Source of the DNA: an uncultured Marvinbryantia sp.
GTDB lineage: Bacteria > Bacillota > Clostridia > Lachnospirales > Lachnospiraceae
Direction of reading: 5' to 3'
Assembly (NCBI GenBank): GCA_934394985.1
Contig: CAKRRF010000005.1
Coordinates: 25,297 to 89,296, forward strand
Length of the DNA stretch: 64,000 bases
The notes under the pieces: generated by a model
Told to the model about the DNA's origin: nothing
Seen by the model: only the letters and a program-made list of their open reading frames with translations
Database searches by the model: none
Part shown: positions 1-9,143 of the stretch, piece after piece
Layout of the letters: the number at the start of each line of letters is the position of its first letter
Numbering within the stretch: the stretch's first letter is position 1
Position numbers and translations under genes: made by a program

Positions 1-1284
1 CATATTGATCAGGGAATTATCATTATCGGGGATGACCATGTGATCACCACAGCCAATACATCGGCGAAAAAACAGTTGGAACTGGATATGCCGGAAGGAA
101 CTTATGTGGAGATTGAGGCAACCGGTGACCGCATGAATTACCAAAATGAATATAAAATGAAGATTGCAGACCGAGAATTTTCGATCATGGGGCATCTTTA
201 TGATTTACCGAGAAAAAAAGGCAGATATGCCAGTCTGCTTTTATTTGAAAACAGTAAAGCTATTCAAAAAAAGTACTATGAAATGACCTCCACAGTTCAT
301 ACGCTGGACTGCAGCAATATTATCGGTGATAGTGAGAGTACGCAAAAGATGAAGCGGGAGATCATGCAGGTAGCACAGAGCAGTTCGACTGTGCTGATTA
401 CCGGAGAAAGTGGTACCGGAAAAGAGATGGTAGCCACAGCCATCTGGAACGCCAGCAACCGTCGATCTGGAAGATTCGTAGCGATTAACTGTGCGGCGAT
501 TCCGGAGGCATTGTTGGAATCAGAGCTGTTTGGATACGTAAAGGGAGCCTTTACCGGTGCAGATCCACATGGTCGAATTGGAAAATTCGAACTGGCTAAT
601 AAAGGCGTGATCTTCCTGGATGAGATCGGAGATATGCCATTGTATCTGCAGGCAAAGTTACTGCGTGTGCTGCAGGAGCGAAAGATTACCCGAATCGGTT
701 CCAATCAGGTGATTCCTGTTGATGTGCGGATTTTAGCTGCGACCAACAGGGATCTGAGGGAGATGATCCAGGAAAAGAAGTTCCGGGAAGATCTGTATTA
801 CCGGTTGAATGTGATTCCGTTGGAGATTGCACCACTAAGAGAACGAACGGAAGATATTCAGCTGCTGGCGGAGCATTTTGCTGCTCATTATGCGAAAATG
901 TTTCAGAAATATTTCTGGAAAATCACAGAGCCGGTGCTGGAGTGTCTGAGGCAGTATCCATGGCCTGGCAATGTGAGGGAACTGGAGAATGTGGTGGAAT
1001 TCATGGTAAATATGATGGGATTGGATGGAGTCCTGGATGAAAAAACCCTGCCACGGGATGTGAGAGAATGGGGCAGTAAGAATGAAGCGAAAGCACGATC
1101 CACGGAATCAGACAGCCTCCGAACAGAAGAAAAAGCAGAGGAAGAACCGTTGACTCTGAAAGAACTGGAACAACGAGCTATTCGGCAGGCCATTGCCCGA
1201 TATGGAGATACTACTCAGGGGAAAAAAGAAGCGGCCAGACAACTGGGCATCGGACTTGCCACCCTGTATCGGAAACTAGAATGA
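1..1284 (+). CDS. Sigma-54-dependent transcriptional activator (5' end outside window)
   Basis: Enhancer-binding protein that would remodel sigma-54 RNA polymerase by ATP hydrolysis. The reading frame is open from base 1 (HIDQGIIIIGDD...), so the true start lies upstream; a GTG at 40 is only an internal codon. The visible 427 residues hold the end of a sensory, probably PAS-like domain, then an AAA+ domain with Walker A GESGTGKE, the sigma-54 contact loop GAFTGAD, Walker B GVIFLDEIGD and the WPGNVREL segment, an acidic linker, and a C-terminal Fis-type helix-turn-helix ending ARQLGIGLATLYRKLE. It lies directly upstream of palindromic sites, a -24/-12 promoter and the ygeX operon, so it is probably the operon's dedicated activator. 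The inducer is unknown. Confidence 0.93.
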   Translation, partial: HIDQGIIIIGDDHVITTANTSAKKQLELDMPEGTYVEIEATGDRMNYQNEYKMKIADREFSIMGHLYDLPRKKGRYASLLLFENSKAIQKKYYEMTSTVHTLDCSNIIGDSESTQKMKREIMQVAQSSSTVLITGESGTGKEMVATAIWNASNRRSGRFVAINCAAIPEALLESELFGYVKGAFTGADPHGRIGKFELANKGVIFLDEIGDMPLYLQAKLLRVLQERKITRIGSNQVIPVDVRILAATNRDLREMIQEKKFREDLYYRLNVIPLEIAPLRERTEDIQLLAEHFAAHYAKMFQKYFWKITEPVLECLRQYPWPGNVRELENVVEFMVNMMGLDGVLDEKTLPRDVREWGSKNEAKARSTESDSLRTEEKAEEEPLTLKELEQRAIRQAIARYGDTTQGKKEAARQLGIGLATLYRKLE

Positions 1285-1349
1285 TTCTCAAAATGAGAAA
1301 AAACGGCCTGAATTCTCATTCTGAGAATTCAAAATTCCCAAAATGAGAA
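1285..1349. promoter_or_regulatory. Three palindromic enhancer-like sites (candidate UAS)
   Basis: Three 15-bp copies of TTCTCA-N3-TGAGAA lie at 1285-1299 (perfect arms), 1313-1327 (perfect, extending to a 21-bp palindrome at 1310-1330) and 1335-1349 (TTCCCA in the left arm). Centres are 28 and 22 bp apart and lie about 150-200 bp upstream of the -24/-12 promoter, the usual place for binding sites of a sigma-54 activator. Binding by the upstream gene product is inferred. Confidence 0.8.
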
Positions 1350-1379
1350 AAATTGGAAAAATAAGAAAATTCTACTAAG

Positions 1380-1450
1380 AAAAACAAAAAGATTCACGAA
1401 AGACAGGAGGTAGGAAAACCCCTGATTTTTCTGGGATCTTTTTGTTTTTA
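1380..1450 (+). terminator. Long-stem terminator-like inverted repeat
   Basis: A-rich arm 1380-1395 pairs with T-rich arm 1434-1449 over 16 positions (one G-T pair), and the 3' arm ends in TTTTTGTTTTT. The loop is long (38 nt). It would end the activator transcript before the sigma-54 promoter of the next operon. Confidence 0.55.
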
Positions 1451-1477
1451 AAAAAATTTTAATCTTTTTTCAGAAAT

Positions 1478-1493
1478 GGGAACGGATTTTGCT
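1478..1493 (+). promoter_or_regulatory. Sigma-54 (-24/-12) promoter of the ygeX operon
   Basis: GGGAACGGATTTTGCT matches the sigma-54 consensus: GG at 1479-1480 and GC at 1491-1492 are separated by exactly 10 bases, with the conserved ACG and TTGCT parts. A start site near 1504 would give a leader of about 57 nt before the ATG at 1561. Enhancer-like sites and an activator gene lie immediately upstream. Confidence 0.85.
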
Positions 1494-1560
1494 ATATAGA
1501 TAGATATAAGACGAAACATACCGGATGAGAAACCCGGGTACGAAAGAAAGGAAGGAAGTA

Positions 1561-2769
1561 ATGAAAGAATCATTTAAGATGGTGACACGGAAGCATGAAA
1601 CAAACAGCGGATGTGATCTGAAATTATTCAGCAAAGAATCTGCTGATAAAATCCGTGAATTTCACAAGAGCTTTCCGGTGTATGCACCAACACCGCTGGC
1701 ACATCTGGAAGAAACAGCAAAGTGTCTTGGATTAAAAGATGTGTACGTAAAAGATGAATCCTGGAGATTCGGACTGAATGCATTTAAGGTTCTGGGAGGA
1801 AGCTACGCCATTGGAAATTATCTGGCAGGTCGTCTGGGAAAAGACATCTCAGAAATAAATTATGAAACACTGGTTTCCGATGAGACAAGAAAAGAACTGG
1901 GAGATATCACTTTTGTGACAGCTACGGATGGTAACCACGGAAGAGGCGTGGCATGGACAGCCAATCAGTTCAAGCAGAAAGCAGTTGTATATATGCCAAA
2001 GGGCAGCGCACAGGAACGTCTGAATAACATCAAGGCAGAGGGTGCAGATGCAAGCATCACAGATCTGAACTATGACGAAGCCGTTCGTCTGGCTAACAGC
2101 CAGGCAGAGCAGAAGGGCTGGGTAATGGTACAGGATACAGCATGGGAAGGATATGAAGATATTCCTACCTGGATCATGCAGGGATACGGAACCATGGGAC
2201 TGGAAGCACAGGAACAGCTTCCTGAAAAACCAACTCACATCTTCCTTCAGGCAGGTGTCGGATCTATGGCCGGTGCAGTGACCGGATTGTTTTCTGCAAT
2301 CTATGGTGAAGACAGACCGGTAATTACCATTGTAGAACCAAACAAGGCAGACTGTCTGTATCGTACCGCAGAAGCAAATGACGGGGAACGTCATTTCGTA
2401 ACCGGTGATATGAACACCATTATGGCAGGACTGGCATGTGGCGAACCTTGCAGCATCGGATGGAAAATCCTTGCTGATTATGCAGATCACTTTATTTCCT
2501 GTCCGGACTATGTAGCCGCAAAGGGAATGCGTATTCTTGGTAATCCGGTAAAAGGTGATGACCGTGTGATCTCAGGAGAAAGCGGAGCAGCAGCATTTGG
2601 ATGCGTGGCTGAGATCATGACCAATCCGGAACTGGCAGACCTGAAGAAAGAACTGGGATTGGATGAAAATTCCCGTGTACTGTTCTTCAGCACAGAGGGT
2701 GATACCGACCAGGAAAACTATAAAGCAATTGTGTGGGATGGAAAATATCCAAGTACACATGAAAAATAA
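1561..2769 (+). CDS. ygeX: Diaminopropionate ammonia-lyase
   Basis: PLP enzyme that converts 2,3-diaminopropionate to pyruvate and two ammonia, through 2-aminoacrylate. The 402-residue protein has the family segment RFGLNAFKVLGG, whose Lys76 should hold the PLP, and a glycine-rich phosphate-binding region (QAGVGSMAGAVTG). The frame opens at 1525, but GGAAGG at 1550-1555 places the start at the ATG at 1561, which also gives the usual family length of about 400. First gene of the sigma-54 operon; ygeY follows after 34 bases. The ridA gene at the end of the operon fits the reactive aminoacrylate intermediate made here. Confidence 0.95.
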   Translation: MKESFKMVTRKHETNSGCDLKLFSKESADKIREFHKSFPVYAPTPLAHLEETAKCLGLKDVYVKDESWRFGLNAFKVLGGSYAIGNYLAGRLGKDISEINYETLVSDETRKELGDITFVTATDGNHGRGVAWTANQFKQKAVVYMPKGSAQERLNNIKAEGADASITDLNYDEAVRLANSQAEQKGWVMVQDTAWEGYEDIPTWIMQGYGTMGLEAQEQLPEKPTHIFLQAGVGSMAGAVTGLFSAIYGEDRPVITIVEPNKADCLYRTAEANDGERHFVTGDMNTIMAGLACGEPCSIGWKILADYADHFISCPDYVAAKGMRILGNPVKGDDRVISGESGAAAFGCVAEIMTNPELADLKKELGLDENSRVLFFSTEGDTDQENYKAIVWDGKYPSTHEK

Positions 2770-2803
2770 AAATACTCAGGCATAAGGAAAACAGGAGGGT
2801 ACT

Positions 2804-3988
2804 ATGTTAAACAAAGAAAGACAGGAAGAAGTAGTAGAATTATGTCAGCATCTGATTCAGAAACAGAGTTATTCCGGACATGAAGACGGTGTGGCAGCAG
2901 TTCTGGAAGAACAGTTAAAGAAAAAAGGTTTTGATTCCGTAACCATAGATAAATATGGAAACGTCATCGGATGCATCAAAGGTAATCGTCCAGGTAAAAA
3001 GATTCTTTTTGACGGACATATTGATACTGTGCCGGTAACTGACGAAACAGAATGGCAGTATCCGCCTTTCGCAGCTGAGATCCATGATGGAAAGATCTAC
3101 GGAAGAGGAACCAGTGATATGAAAGGCGCAGTGGCAGGATTTGTTACTGCAGCAGCAGCTTTTGCAGAAGATACAAAGAAAGATTTTGCAGGAGAAATCT
3201 ACGTAGCAGGTGTAGTTCATGAAGAATGTTTTGAAGGTGTGGCTGCCCGCGAAATCAGCAATTTTGTAAAACCAGACTATGTAGTGATCGGGGAAGCTTC
3301 TCAGCTGAACATAAAGATCGGACAGAGAGGACGTGGCGAAATCGTTCTGGAAACATTCGGAAAACCTTGCCACTCTGCAAACCCTGAAAAAGGTATCAAT
3401 GCGGTATACAAGATGGCAAAAGTAATCGAAGCAATTCGCACTCTGGAACCAACCCATCATCCGGTACTGGGCGATGGTATTCTGGAACTGACCGATATCA
3501 AGTCTGCACCATACCCAGGAGCATCTGTTGTACCGGAATATTGCCGTGCTACTTATGACAGACGTCTTCTTGTTGGCGAAACAAAAGAAAGTGTGCTGGC
3601 ACCAATTCAGGAACTTCTGGATAAGCTGATGGCTGAAGATCCTCAGTTAAAAGCAAAGGTTTCTTATGCAGTTGGTAAAGAACAGTGCTACACAGGAAAT
3701 GAAATTACAGGTGAGAGATTCTTCCCAGGATGGCTGTACGATGAAAAAGATGCATTTGTACAGGATGTAAAGAAGGAACTGGAAGGAATGGGATACACAC
3801 CAGAGATCACACAGTACAACTTCTGTACAAACGGAAGCCACTACGCTGGTGAAGCCGGAATTAAGACCTTCGGCCTTGGACCATCCAAAGAAAATCTGGC
3901 ACATACTGTAAATGAATATATTGAAATTGACCAGCTTACCAAAGTAACAGACTGTTACTATGGAATCATGAAAGCACTGTTGAAATAG
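2804..3988 (+). CDS. ygeY: YgeY-family M20 metallopeptidase/deacylase
   Basis: Cytosolic zinc hydrolase of the M20 (ArgE/DapE/CPG2) family, 394 residues. Metal-site motifs are visible: LFDGHIDTVPV (His72, Asp74), GRGTSDMKGA (Asp105) and the EE of HEECFEG, and a dimerisation-domain segment follows (GRGEIVLETFGKPCHSANPEKG). It resembles the YgeY proteins that sit beside YgeX in enterobacteria and clostridia and are annotated as selenium-metabolism-linked hydrolases; the substrate is not established. Start at ATG 2804 after AGGAGGG (2793-2799). Its position suggests it frees an amino acid or diaminopropionate-type product for YgeX. Confidence 0.9.
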   Translation: MLNKERQEEVVELCQHLIQKQSYSGHEDGVAAVLEEQLKKKGFDSVTIDKYGNVIGCIKGNRPGKKILFDGHIDTVPVTDETEWQYPPFAAEIHDGKIYGRGTSDMKGAVAGFVTAAAAFAEDTKKDFAGEIYVAGVVHEECFEGVAAREISNFVKPDYVVIGEASQLNIKIGQRGRGEIVLETFGKPCHSANPEKGINAVYKMAKVIEAIRTLEPTHHPVLGDGILELTDIKSAPYPGASVVPEYCRATYDRRLLVGETKESVLAPIQELLDKLMAEDPQLKAKVSYAVGKEQCYTGNEITGERFFPGWLYDEKDAFVQDVKKELEGMGYTPEITQYNFCTNGSHYAGEAGIKTFGLGPSKENLAHTVNEYIEIDQLTKVTDCYYGIMKALLK

Positions 3989-4025
3989 ACAGCGGGGATT
4001 TTTCATAAGAGAAGGGATTATAAAC

Positions 4026-5501
4026 ATGAGTGGAAAACAGACGACAGCATTAATTATTATCTTTATTTACATGGCACTGACGATTGTATTAGGTCTGGTA
4101 GTGTCCAAAAGAAAAGCAGCAAAGCAGGCAAAACAGAGTAACGAAGATTTCCTGATGGCAGGAAAGTCCTTAGGACCTTTAGTATTGGCAGGAACATTGT
4201 TCGCAGCGAATACCGGTGGTGCTAGTACAACCGGTATTGCAACCAATGTTTACAGCTATGGTATTTCCGCATGCTGGTATGTAATTGCAGCCTGAATCGG
4301 ATTTGTACTGGTATCTTTTATTGCACCATATTTCCGTAAAGCACAGGCAAGTACTGTACCACAGATTATCGGAAAACGTTACGGAAAAGCTTCCCACATT
4401 TTTACAGCATTTACTTCTATCGCAGCTCTGTTCATGGCAACAGGAGCACAGATTATTGCAACAGCGTCCATTATTAACGTAGTAACCGGACTGGATTTCC
4501 GTACCGCTGCAATCGTGATTACGATCGTAGTTATCATTTACACCATGGTAGGTGGATTCCAGTCAGTAGCAGCAGCAAACCTGATGCACGTAATTGTAAT
4601 TACGGTTGGTATGGCAGTAGCTATGTTTGTTATGCTTGGCAACCAGCAGGTAGGCGGCTTTGCAGGACTTTTCGCAAAAGCAAAAACAGTGACAGATTCT
4701 ACAGGAGCTTCTCTGGATCTGCTTAGTATGACAAAGATTGGTATACCTACCGTAATCGGTTATATCGCAATGTACTTTATGACATTCCCTACCGGACAGG
4801 AAATTGTTCAGACATACTGTTCTGCAAAAGATGGAAAATCAGCAAAATTTGGTTCCCTGATCGCAGGTGTTCTGTCTGCTGTATATGCAATTGTACCGGC
4901 AATCATCGGTCTGATGGCTTATGTATGTATCGATGGATATGCAAGTGGTCCACAGAAAAATGCACTGGCAGATGCAACTATGAATTTTGCACCGGCAGTG
5001 GTAGCAGGTATCGTACTGGCAGCAGTAGTAGCAGCAACCATGAGTTCCGCATCCGGTAACATGATTGGTACTGCAACCATGTTTACAAATGACGTATTCC
5101 GTCCATATATCAATGGCGGAAAACAGGATGATGCAAAAGAAATCTGGATTTCCAGAGTGGTTATGGTGATCGTTGGAGGCGTAGGTCTGATCGTGGCATT
5201 AACAGCATCCAATATTATCAGCGTTATGATGGGTGCTTTCGCACTGAGAAGTGCAGGTCCGTTCGCTGCATTTATCTGTGGTCTGTTCTACAAGAACGTA
5301 ACACAGAGAGCCGGATTTATCTCTATCGTATCCGGAACAATCGTAGCAGCTATCTGGATTTATGGTTTACATACACCATGGGGATTAAGTGCAATGGTTC
5401 CAGGCGGTATCGTAGCTTTAATCGTAATCTTTGTAGTATCCGCAATTGAACGTGGTATGGGTGTTGCTCCGGCTCCGGAACTTGAGCTGGAAGAAGATTA
5501 A
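4026..5501 (+). pseudogene. Sodium:solute symporter (SSS family) with in-frame TGA
   Basis: Membrane transporter of the sodium/solute symporter family, probably importing the amino-acid substrate of this operon. ATG at 4026 follows AAGGG. One frame runs 4026-5501 (491 codons) except for TGA at 4293-4295, codon 90, inside a transmembrane segment (CWYVIAA-stop-IGFVLV). Homology continues uninterrupted after the stop (SFIAPYFRKA, FMATGAQIIATASI, PTGQEIVQTYCSAKDGKSA). A single G-to-T change from GGA (Gly) would explain it. No convincing internal start exists for the distal part. Either a recent nonsense mutation, a sequencing or assembly error, or read-through; the rest of the gene looks undecayed. 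Confidence 0.85.
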
Positions 5502-5508
5502 AAACAGT

Positions 5509-5548
5509 CAGTTGTCTGTGGGTCATGCATTCGATCCACAGACAGCTG
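5509..5548 (+). other. Intercistronic hairpin in the ygeX operon
   Basis: 16-nt arms 5509-5524 and 5533-5548 (CAGTTGTCTGTGGGTC / GATCCACAGACAGCTG) pair with only G-T wobbles around an 8-nt loop. No T tract follows directly, only ATTTTAAT after several bases. It lies in the 72-bp gap between the symporter and the hydrolase gene, so mRNA processing or partial attenuation is likelier than full termination. Confidence 0.6.
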
Positions 5549-5582
5549 CCGAAATTTTAATAGAAAGGCATGGGTGAAGCAA

Positions 5583-7187
5583 ATGAAAAAATTAATCAAA
5601 GGCGGTTTAGTAGTAGATGGAACGAAGAAGCCTGGTTATGAAGCAGATGTATTGGTGGAAAATGATAAGATCGTAAAGATTGGTAATATTGATACAACAG
5701 AAGATATGGAAGTGATCAATGCAACAGGGCTGGTAGTGGCTCCTGGATTCATCGATACACACAGCCACAGTGATCTTCAGATTCTGGTAGATCCGGAAGT
5801 AAGACCTAAGATCATGCAGGGTATCACAACAGAAGTATTGGGACAGGACGGTATCTCTATGGCACCACTTCCAACACAGTATATCAGTCCATGGAGAAAA
5901 AATCTGGCTGGACTGGATGGAGACAGTGACGAGATCGACTGGAAGTATCAGACAACAGAAGGTTACCTGAAAATGGTGGAAGATGTAAAACCAGGATTAA
6001 ATGAATGTTACCTGGTTCCTCACGGAAATATCCGTATGGAGGCAATGGGACTGGAAAACCGTCTTCCAAATGAAGAAGAACTGGAAAAAATGCGTCAGAT
6101 TACCAGACGTGAAATGGAAGCAGGAGCAATCGGTTTATCTACCGGTCTGATCTACATGCCTTGTGCATATTCTGAGTCTAAAGAAATTATTGAAATGTGT
6201 AAAGTGGTAGCAGAATATGACGGAAGATTTGTCATCCATCAGAGAAGTGAAGCAGATACCATTCTGGACTCCATGGAAGAAGTTATTAAAATCGGAAGAG
6301 AATCTGGTGTCAAGATTCATTATTCACATTTCAAGGTATGTGGTAAGAAAAACTGGGATAAGATTGATGATGTGGTACGTCTTCTGGAAGCAGCAGAAAA
6401 AGAAGGTATTGATGTATCATTCGACCAGTATCCATACGTGGCAGGAAGCACCATGCTTGGCGTCATTCTTCCTCCTTGGGTACACGATGGCGGAACAGAT
6501 AAAGTTCTGGAACGTCTGGCTGACAAAGAACTTCGTAAAAAAATGGTTTACGATATTGAACATGGAATTCCAGGATGGGATAACTTTGTAGAGTTTGCAG
6601 GTCTGGATAAGATTTTCGTAACCAGCGTAAAAACAGAGAAGAATCAGGATGCAGTAGGTTTAAGCCTGACACAGCTGGGAGAACTTCGCGGAAAAGATCC
6701 ATATGAAGCAACATTTGATCTTCTTTATGAAGAAGAAAATGCAGTTGGAATGGTAGACTTCTACGGAACAGAAGAACATGTACAGCTCTTCATGAAACGT
6801 CCTGAGATGAATGCCTGCACAGATGGTCTGCTTGGTGGAAAACCACATCCTCGTGTATATGGTGCATTCCCAAGAATCCTGGGAAAATATGTGCGTGAAG
6901 ACAAAGCTCTGACACTGGAAGAAGCAGTATATAAAATGACAAAGAAACCGGCAACAGCATTTAACATGACAGATCGTGGAGAAATCCGTGAAGGCGCATA
7001 CGCAGATATCTGTATTTTCAATCCAGATACTGTCATTGATAAAGGAACCTTCACCGATCCGATTCAGTATCCGGAAGGAATTGAATATGTAATGGTAAAT
7101 GGCGAATTAGCAGTGAAGCACGGCGAACATACCGGTGTAAGAAACGGATCTGTTCTGAAAAAGAAAGGAAAAGAGGTAGTAAAATAA
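5583..7187 (+). CDS. N-acyl-D-amino-acid deacylase-like amidohydrolase
   Basis: Amidohydrolase-fold zinc enzyme of the D-aminoacylase/dihydroorotase-like group, 534 residues. The metal motif is HSHSDLQ (His60, His62) after the typical N-terminal beta domain (MKKLIKGGLVVDG), then GITTEVLGQDGIS, the family segment GAIGLSTGLIYMPCAYS, a metal-site region HYSHFKVCGKKNWDK, and the C-terminal TKKPATAFNMTDRGEIREGAYADI. It would remove an acyl or carbamoyl group from an N-substituted amino acid. GGGTGA sits 6-7 bases before the ATG at 5583; GTG at 5574 is an in-frame alternative. It ends in a TAATG overlap with ridA. Exact substrate unknown. Confidence 0.88.
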   Translation: MKKLIKGGLVVDGTKKPGYEADVLVENDKIVKIGNIDTTEDMEVINATGLVVAPGFIDTHSHSDLQILVDPEVRPKIMQGITTEVLGQDGISMAPLPTQYISPWRKNLAGLDGDSDEIDWKYQTTEGYLKMVEDVKPGLNECYLVPHGNIRMEAMGLENRLPNEEELEKMRQITRREMEAGAIGLSTGLIYMPCAYSESKEIIEMCKVVAEYDGRFVIHQRSEADTILDSMEEVIKIGRESGVKIHYSHFKVCGKKNWDKIDDVVRLLEAAEKEGIDVSFDQYPYVAGSTMLGVILPPWVHDGGTDKVLERLADKELRKKMVYDIEHGIPGWDNFVEFAGLDKIFVTSVKTEKNQDAVGLSLTQLGELRGKDPYEATFDLLYEEENAVGMVDFYGTEEHVQLFMKRPEMNACTDGLLGGKPHPRVYGAFPRILGKYVREDKALTLEEAVYKMTKKPATAFNMTDRGEIREGAYADICIFNPDTVIDKGTFTDPIQYPEGIEYVMVNGELAVKHGEHTGVRNGSVLKKKGKEVVK

Positions 7188-7564
7188 TGGCAAAAGAGAT
7201 TATTGCAACAACAAATGCTCCGGGAGCAGTTGGACCATATGTACAGGCAGTGAAAGCAAACGGAATGGTATATTGTTCCGGACAGCTGGGAATTGACCCT
7301 GCTGTTGGAAAAATGCCAGAAGGCGTAGAAGCACAGGCACACTGCTCTATGAAAAACATGGGAGCAATCTTAAAAGAAGCAGGAAGTGATTACAGCAAGA
7401 TCGTAAAGACCACCATCTTCCTGGCAGATATGAATGATTTCGCAAAAGTAAATGAAATCTACAAATCATATTTTGGTGAAGAATATCCTGCACGTTCCTG
7501 CGTACAGGTAGCAAAACTTCCACTGGGTGGATTAGTAGAAGTAGAGTGTATTGCCTGCGTATAA
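7187..7564 (+). CDS. ridA: RidA family reactive intermediate deaminase
   Basis: 125-residue trimeric enamine/imine deaminase that hydrolyses 2-aminoacrylate and similar PLP-enzyme by-products to ketoacid and ammonia. The signature PARSCVQVAKLPLGGLVEVE carries Arg103, equivalent to the catalytic Arg105 of E. coli RidA; the N-terminal TTNAPGAVGPY and VYCSGQLG segments are also typical. The ATG overlaps the preceding stop (TAATG), so it is translationally coupled. As last gene of a diaminopropionate ammonia-lyase operon its likely job is clearing the aminoacrylate that YgeX releases. Confidence 0.95.
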   Translation: MAKEIIATTNAPGAVGPYVQAVKANGMVYCSGQLGIDPAVGKMPEGVEAQAHCSMKNMGAILKEAGSDYSKIVKTTIFLADMNDFAKVNEIYKSYFGEEYPARSCVQVAKLPLGGLVEVECIACV

Positions 7565-7608
7565 AACTATGCAGTGAAAGAAGAATTCTTGTATTTTTAA
7601 GCTCAAAA

Positions 7609-7647
7609 GAAGCCGGTTCGGTGATATAGATCATCGAAACCGGCTTC
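7609..7647. terminator. Bidirectional terminator between ridA and rpoN
   Basis: GAAGCCGGTT at 7609-7618 pairs perfectly with AACCGGCTTC, and inner bases extend the stem with one bulge. T-rich sequence on the minus strand (TTTTGAGCTTAAAAATAC after the hairpin) makes it a good terminator for rpoN; the ridA side has only a weak T tail. Confidence 0.75.
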
Positions 7648-7654
7648 CTTCGTA

Positions 7655-8986
7655 TCATGTATGTGATGATGGTTCATAAGTACGTCGTGCGCTCATAGCA
7701 GGTATGTTCATAGCTGTACGATACTTGGTAACCAGCCGTTTGGAAACAGTCAATCCGTTCTGGGCCAGAAGATCAGAAATTTTCTGATCGGAATAAGGGT
7801 GTGCCTTATTTTCACCTGCAATATAATCACGAATTAAATTTTTCACTTCATCTTTATCATTTCTGCCCTGTATAAAAAAATAAGAAAAAGGAAATACGCC
7901 ATACTGACACTGGAGATATTTGTCATTGGCTGCACGGCTGATGACAGATTCATGTACACCAAGGACAGAAGCTGCGTCAGACTGTAACAGGGTATGTAAA
8001 TGACCGGGACCGTTCAGGAAAAAATCCTGCTGACGCTCTACGATCAGTTTTCCCAAAGAAAGAAGGATACCGGATCGCTGGGAGATGTTTTCCTGAATTT
8101 GCTCCAGTTCCTTTTTTTTCTTTTTTAGATACTGTGTGGCTTCTTCAGATCCTCCATTTTCCAACATTTCCAGATAATAAGTATTCATGCGAAGTGCAGG
8201 AATGGAAGAATCATTTAACAGAATATCAAAGTAACCGTCAAAACGGATCACAATCAGCTCTGGACGAATATAAGGCATATAATGTCTGTCTCCAAAAGAA
8301 GAACCAGGTCTTGGATTCAGAGAGCGGATCAGACTGCATGCCTCCATGACAGCTTTTTGTGGGCGATGAAGGACACGGGCGATAGCGGGTATCTGATTCT
8401 TCCCTAACAGATCCAGATAATCACGGACGATCAGGAGAGCCAGTTCCTGATCGGGAGCTTTCTTTTTTAATTGGATCGAGAGGCACTCACTTAAAGTGCG
8501 GGCACCAATGCCATCTGGTTCCAGTGTCTGCAAAAGGCCGAGAAGCTCTTCTGCCTCGGAAAGAGTACAGTGACAGCTGGCAGCTATCTCCTCCAGAGGC
8601 GTGGAAAGATAGCCACTGCTTTCCAGACTTTGAATCAGATAGTTTAAGATAGGAATCTTTTTATCTGGCAGATTCAGGGTATTGACCTGAAGAAGCAGGG
8701 AATCTTCCAGTGTTTCTGTCATTGCTGTGTTCAGATTCCATGGATCGGATGCTTCCTGCCGCTCTTGCTTCTCATATACCCGGTTTTGCTCATCCAGCGC
8801 ATTCAGCCATTCTTTTTTCCGCGTCGAATCGTCCGAAGGCTCTTCAAAATCCAGCAGGGGATTTTCCAGTGCCAGATTCTGCAGATATACTTCCAGTTCC
8901 ATATTATTCATTTGTAAAATCTCAGAAGCCTGAATCATCTGATGGGTGATTGTCTGTTTCTGAGAAGGTTGTAATGTCATATCCAT
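7655..8986 (-). CDS. rpoN: RNA polymerase sigma-54 factor
   Basis: Sigma factor that recognises -24/-12 promoters and needs an activator ATPase. The 443-residue protein has a Gln-rich region I (MTLQPSQKQTITHQM..., with LALENPLLDFEE), the core-binding domain (LQTLEPDGIGARTLSECLSIQL), a DNA-binding segment (LGVHESVISRAANDKYLQ, QGVFPFSYFF-like) and a C-terminal RpoN-box region reading SKRLVTKYRTAMNIP, which departs somewhat from the usual ARRTVAKYR. The frame is open to 9160, but the extension has no family features; I place the start at ATG 8986 (MDMTLQ), with an AGGAG about 15 bases upstream, farther than usual. It is convergent with the sigma-54-type operon it should serve. Confidence 0.93.
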   Translation of the reverse strand: MDMTLQPSQKQTITHQMIQASEILQMNNMELEVYLQNLALENPLLDFEEPSDDSTRKKEWLNALDEQNRVYEKQERQEASDPWNLNTAMTETLEDSLLLQVNTLNLPDKKIPILNYLIQSLESSGYLSTPLEEIAASCHCTLSEAEELLGLLQTLEPDGIGARTLSECLSIQLKKKAPDQELALLIVRDYLDLLGKNQIPAIARVLHRPQKAVMEACSLIRSLNPRPGSSFGDRHYMPYIRPELIVIRFDGYFDILLNDSSIPALRMNTYYLEMLENGGSEEATQYLKKKKKELEQIQENISQRSGILLSLGKLIVERQQDFFLNGPGHLHTLLQSDAASVLGVHESVISRAANDKYLQCQYGVFPFSYFFIQGRNDKDEVKNLIRDYIAGENKAHPYSDQKISDLLAQNGLTVSKRLVTKYRTAMNIPAMSARRTYEPSSHT

Positions 8987-9143
8987 AGTATATAGTATAG
9001 GCTCCTGTAGAAAAATAATGTGTGTCAGCGACCCTGTATCACTGCAGAACAGCCAGGCAGGTCGCATCATAACTGCAGGAATATTGTAACATTTTCGGGC
9101 ACAGAATACCAGAGTTGAAAAAGTAAAAACAACGGTCATATCG

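Noticed and set aside
1380-1450. Long inverted repeat as a riboswitch
   Set aside because: It ends before the sigma-54 promoter and therefore belongs to the preceding transcript's 3' end; the loop has no conserved aptamer features I know.
4293-4295. TGA in the symporter as a selenocysteine codon
   Set aside because: The neighbouring ygeX/ygeY genes are linked to selenium annotation, but no SECIS-like stem-loop follows, the residue lies in a transmembrane helix, and Gly is expected there.
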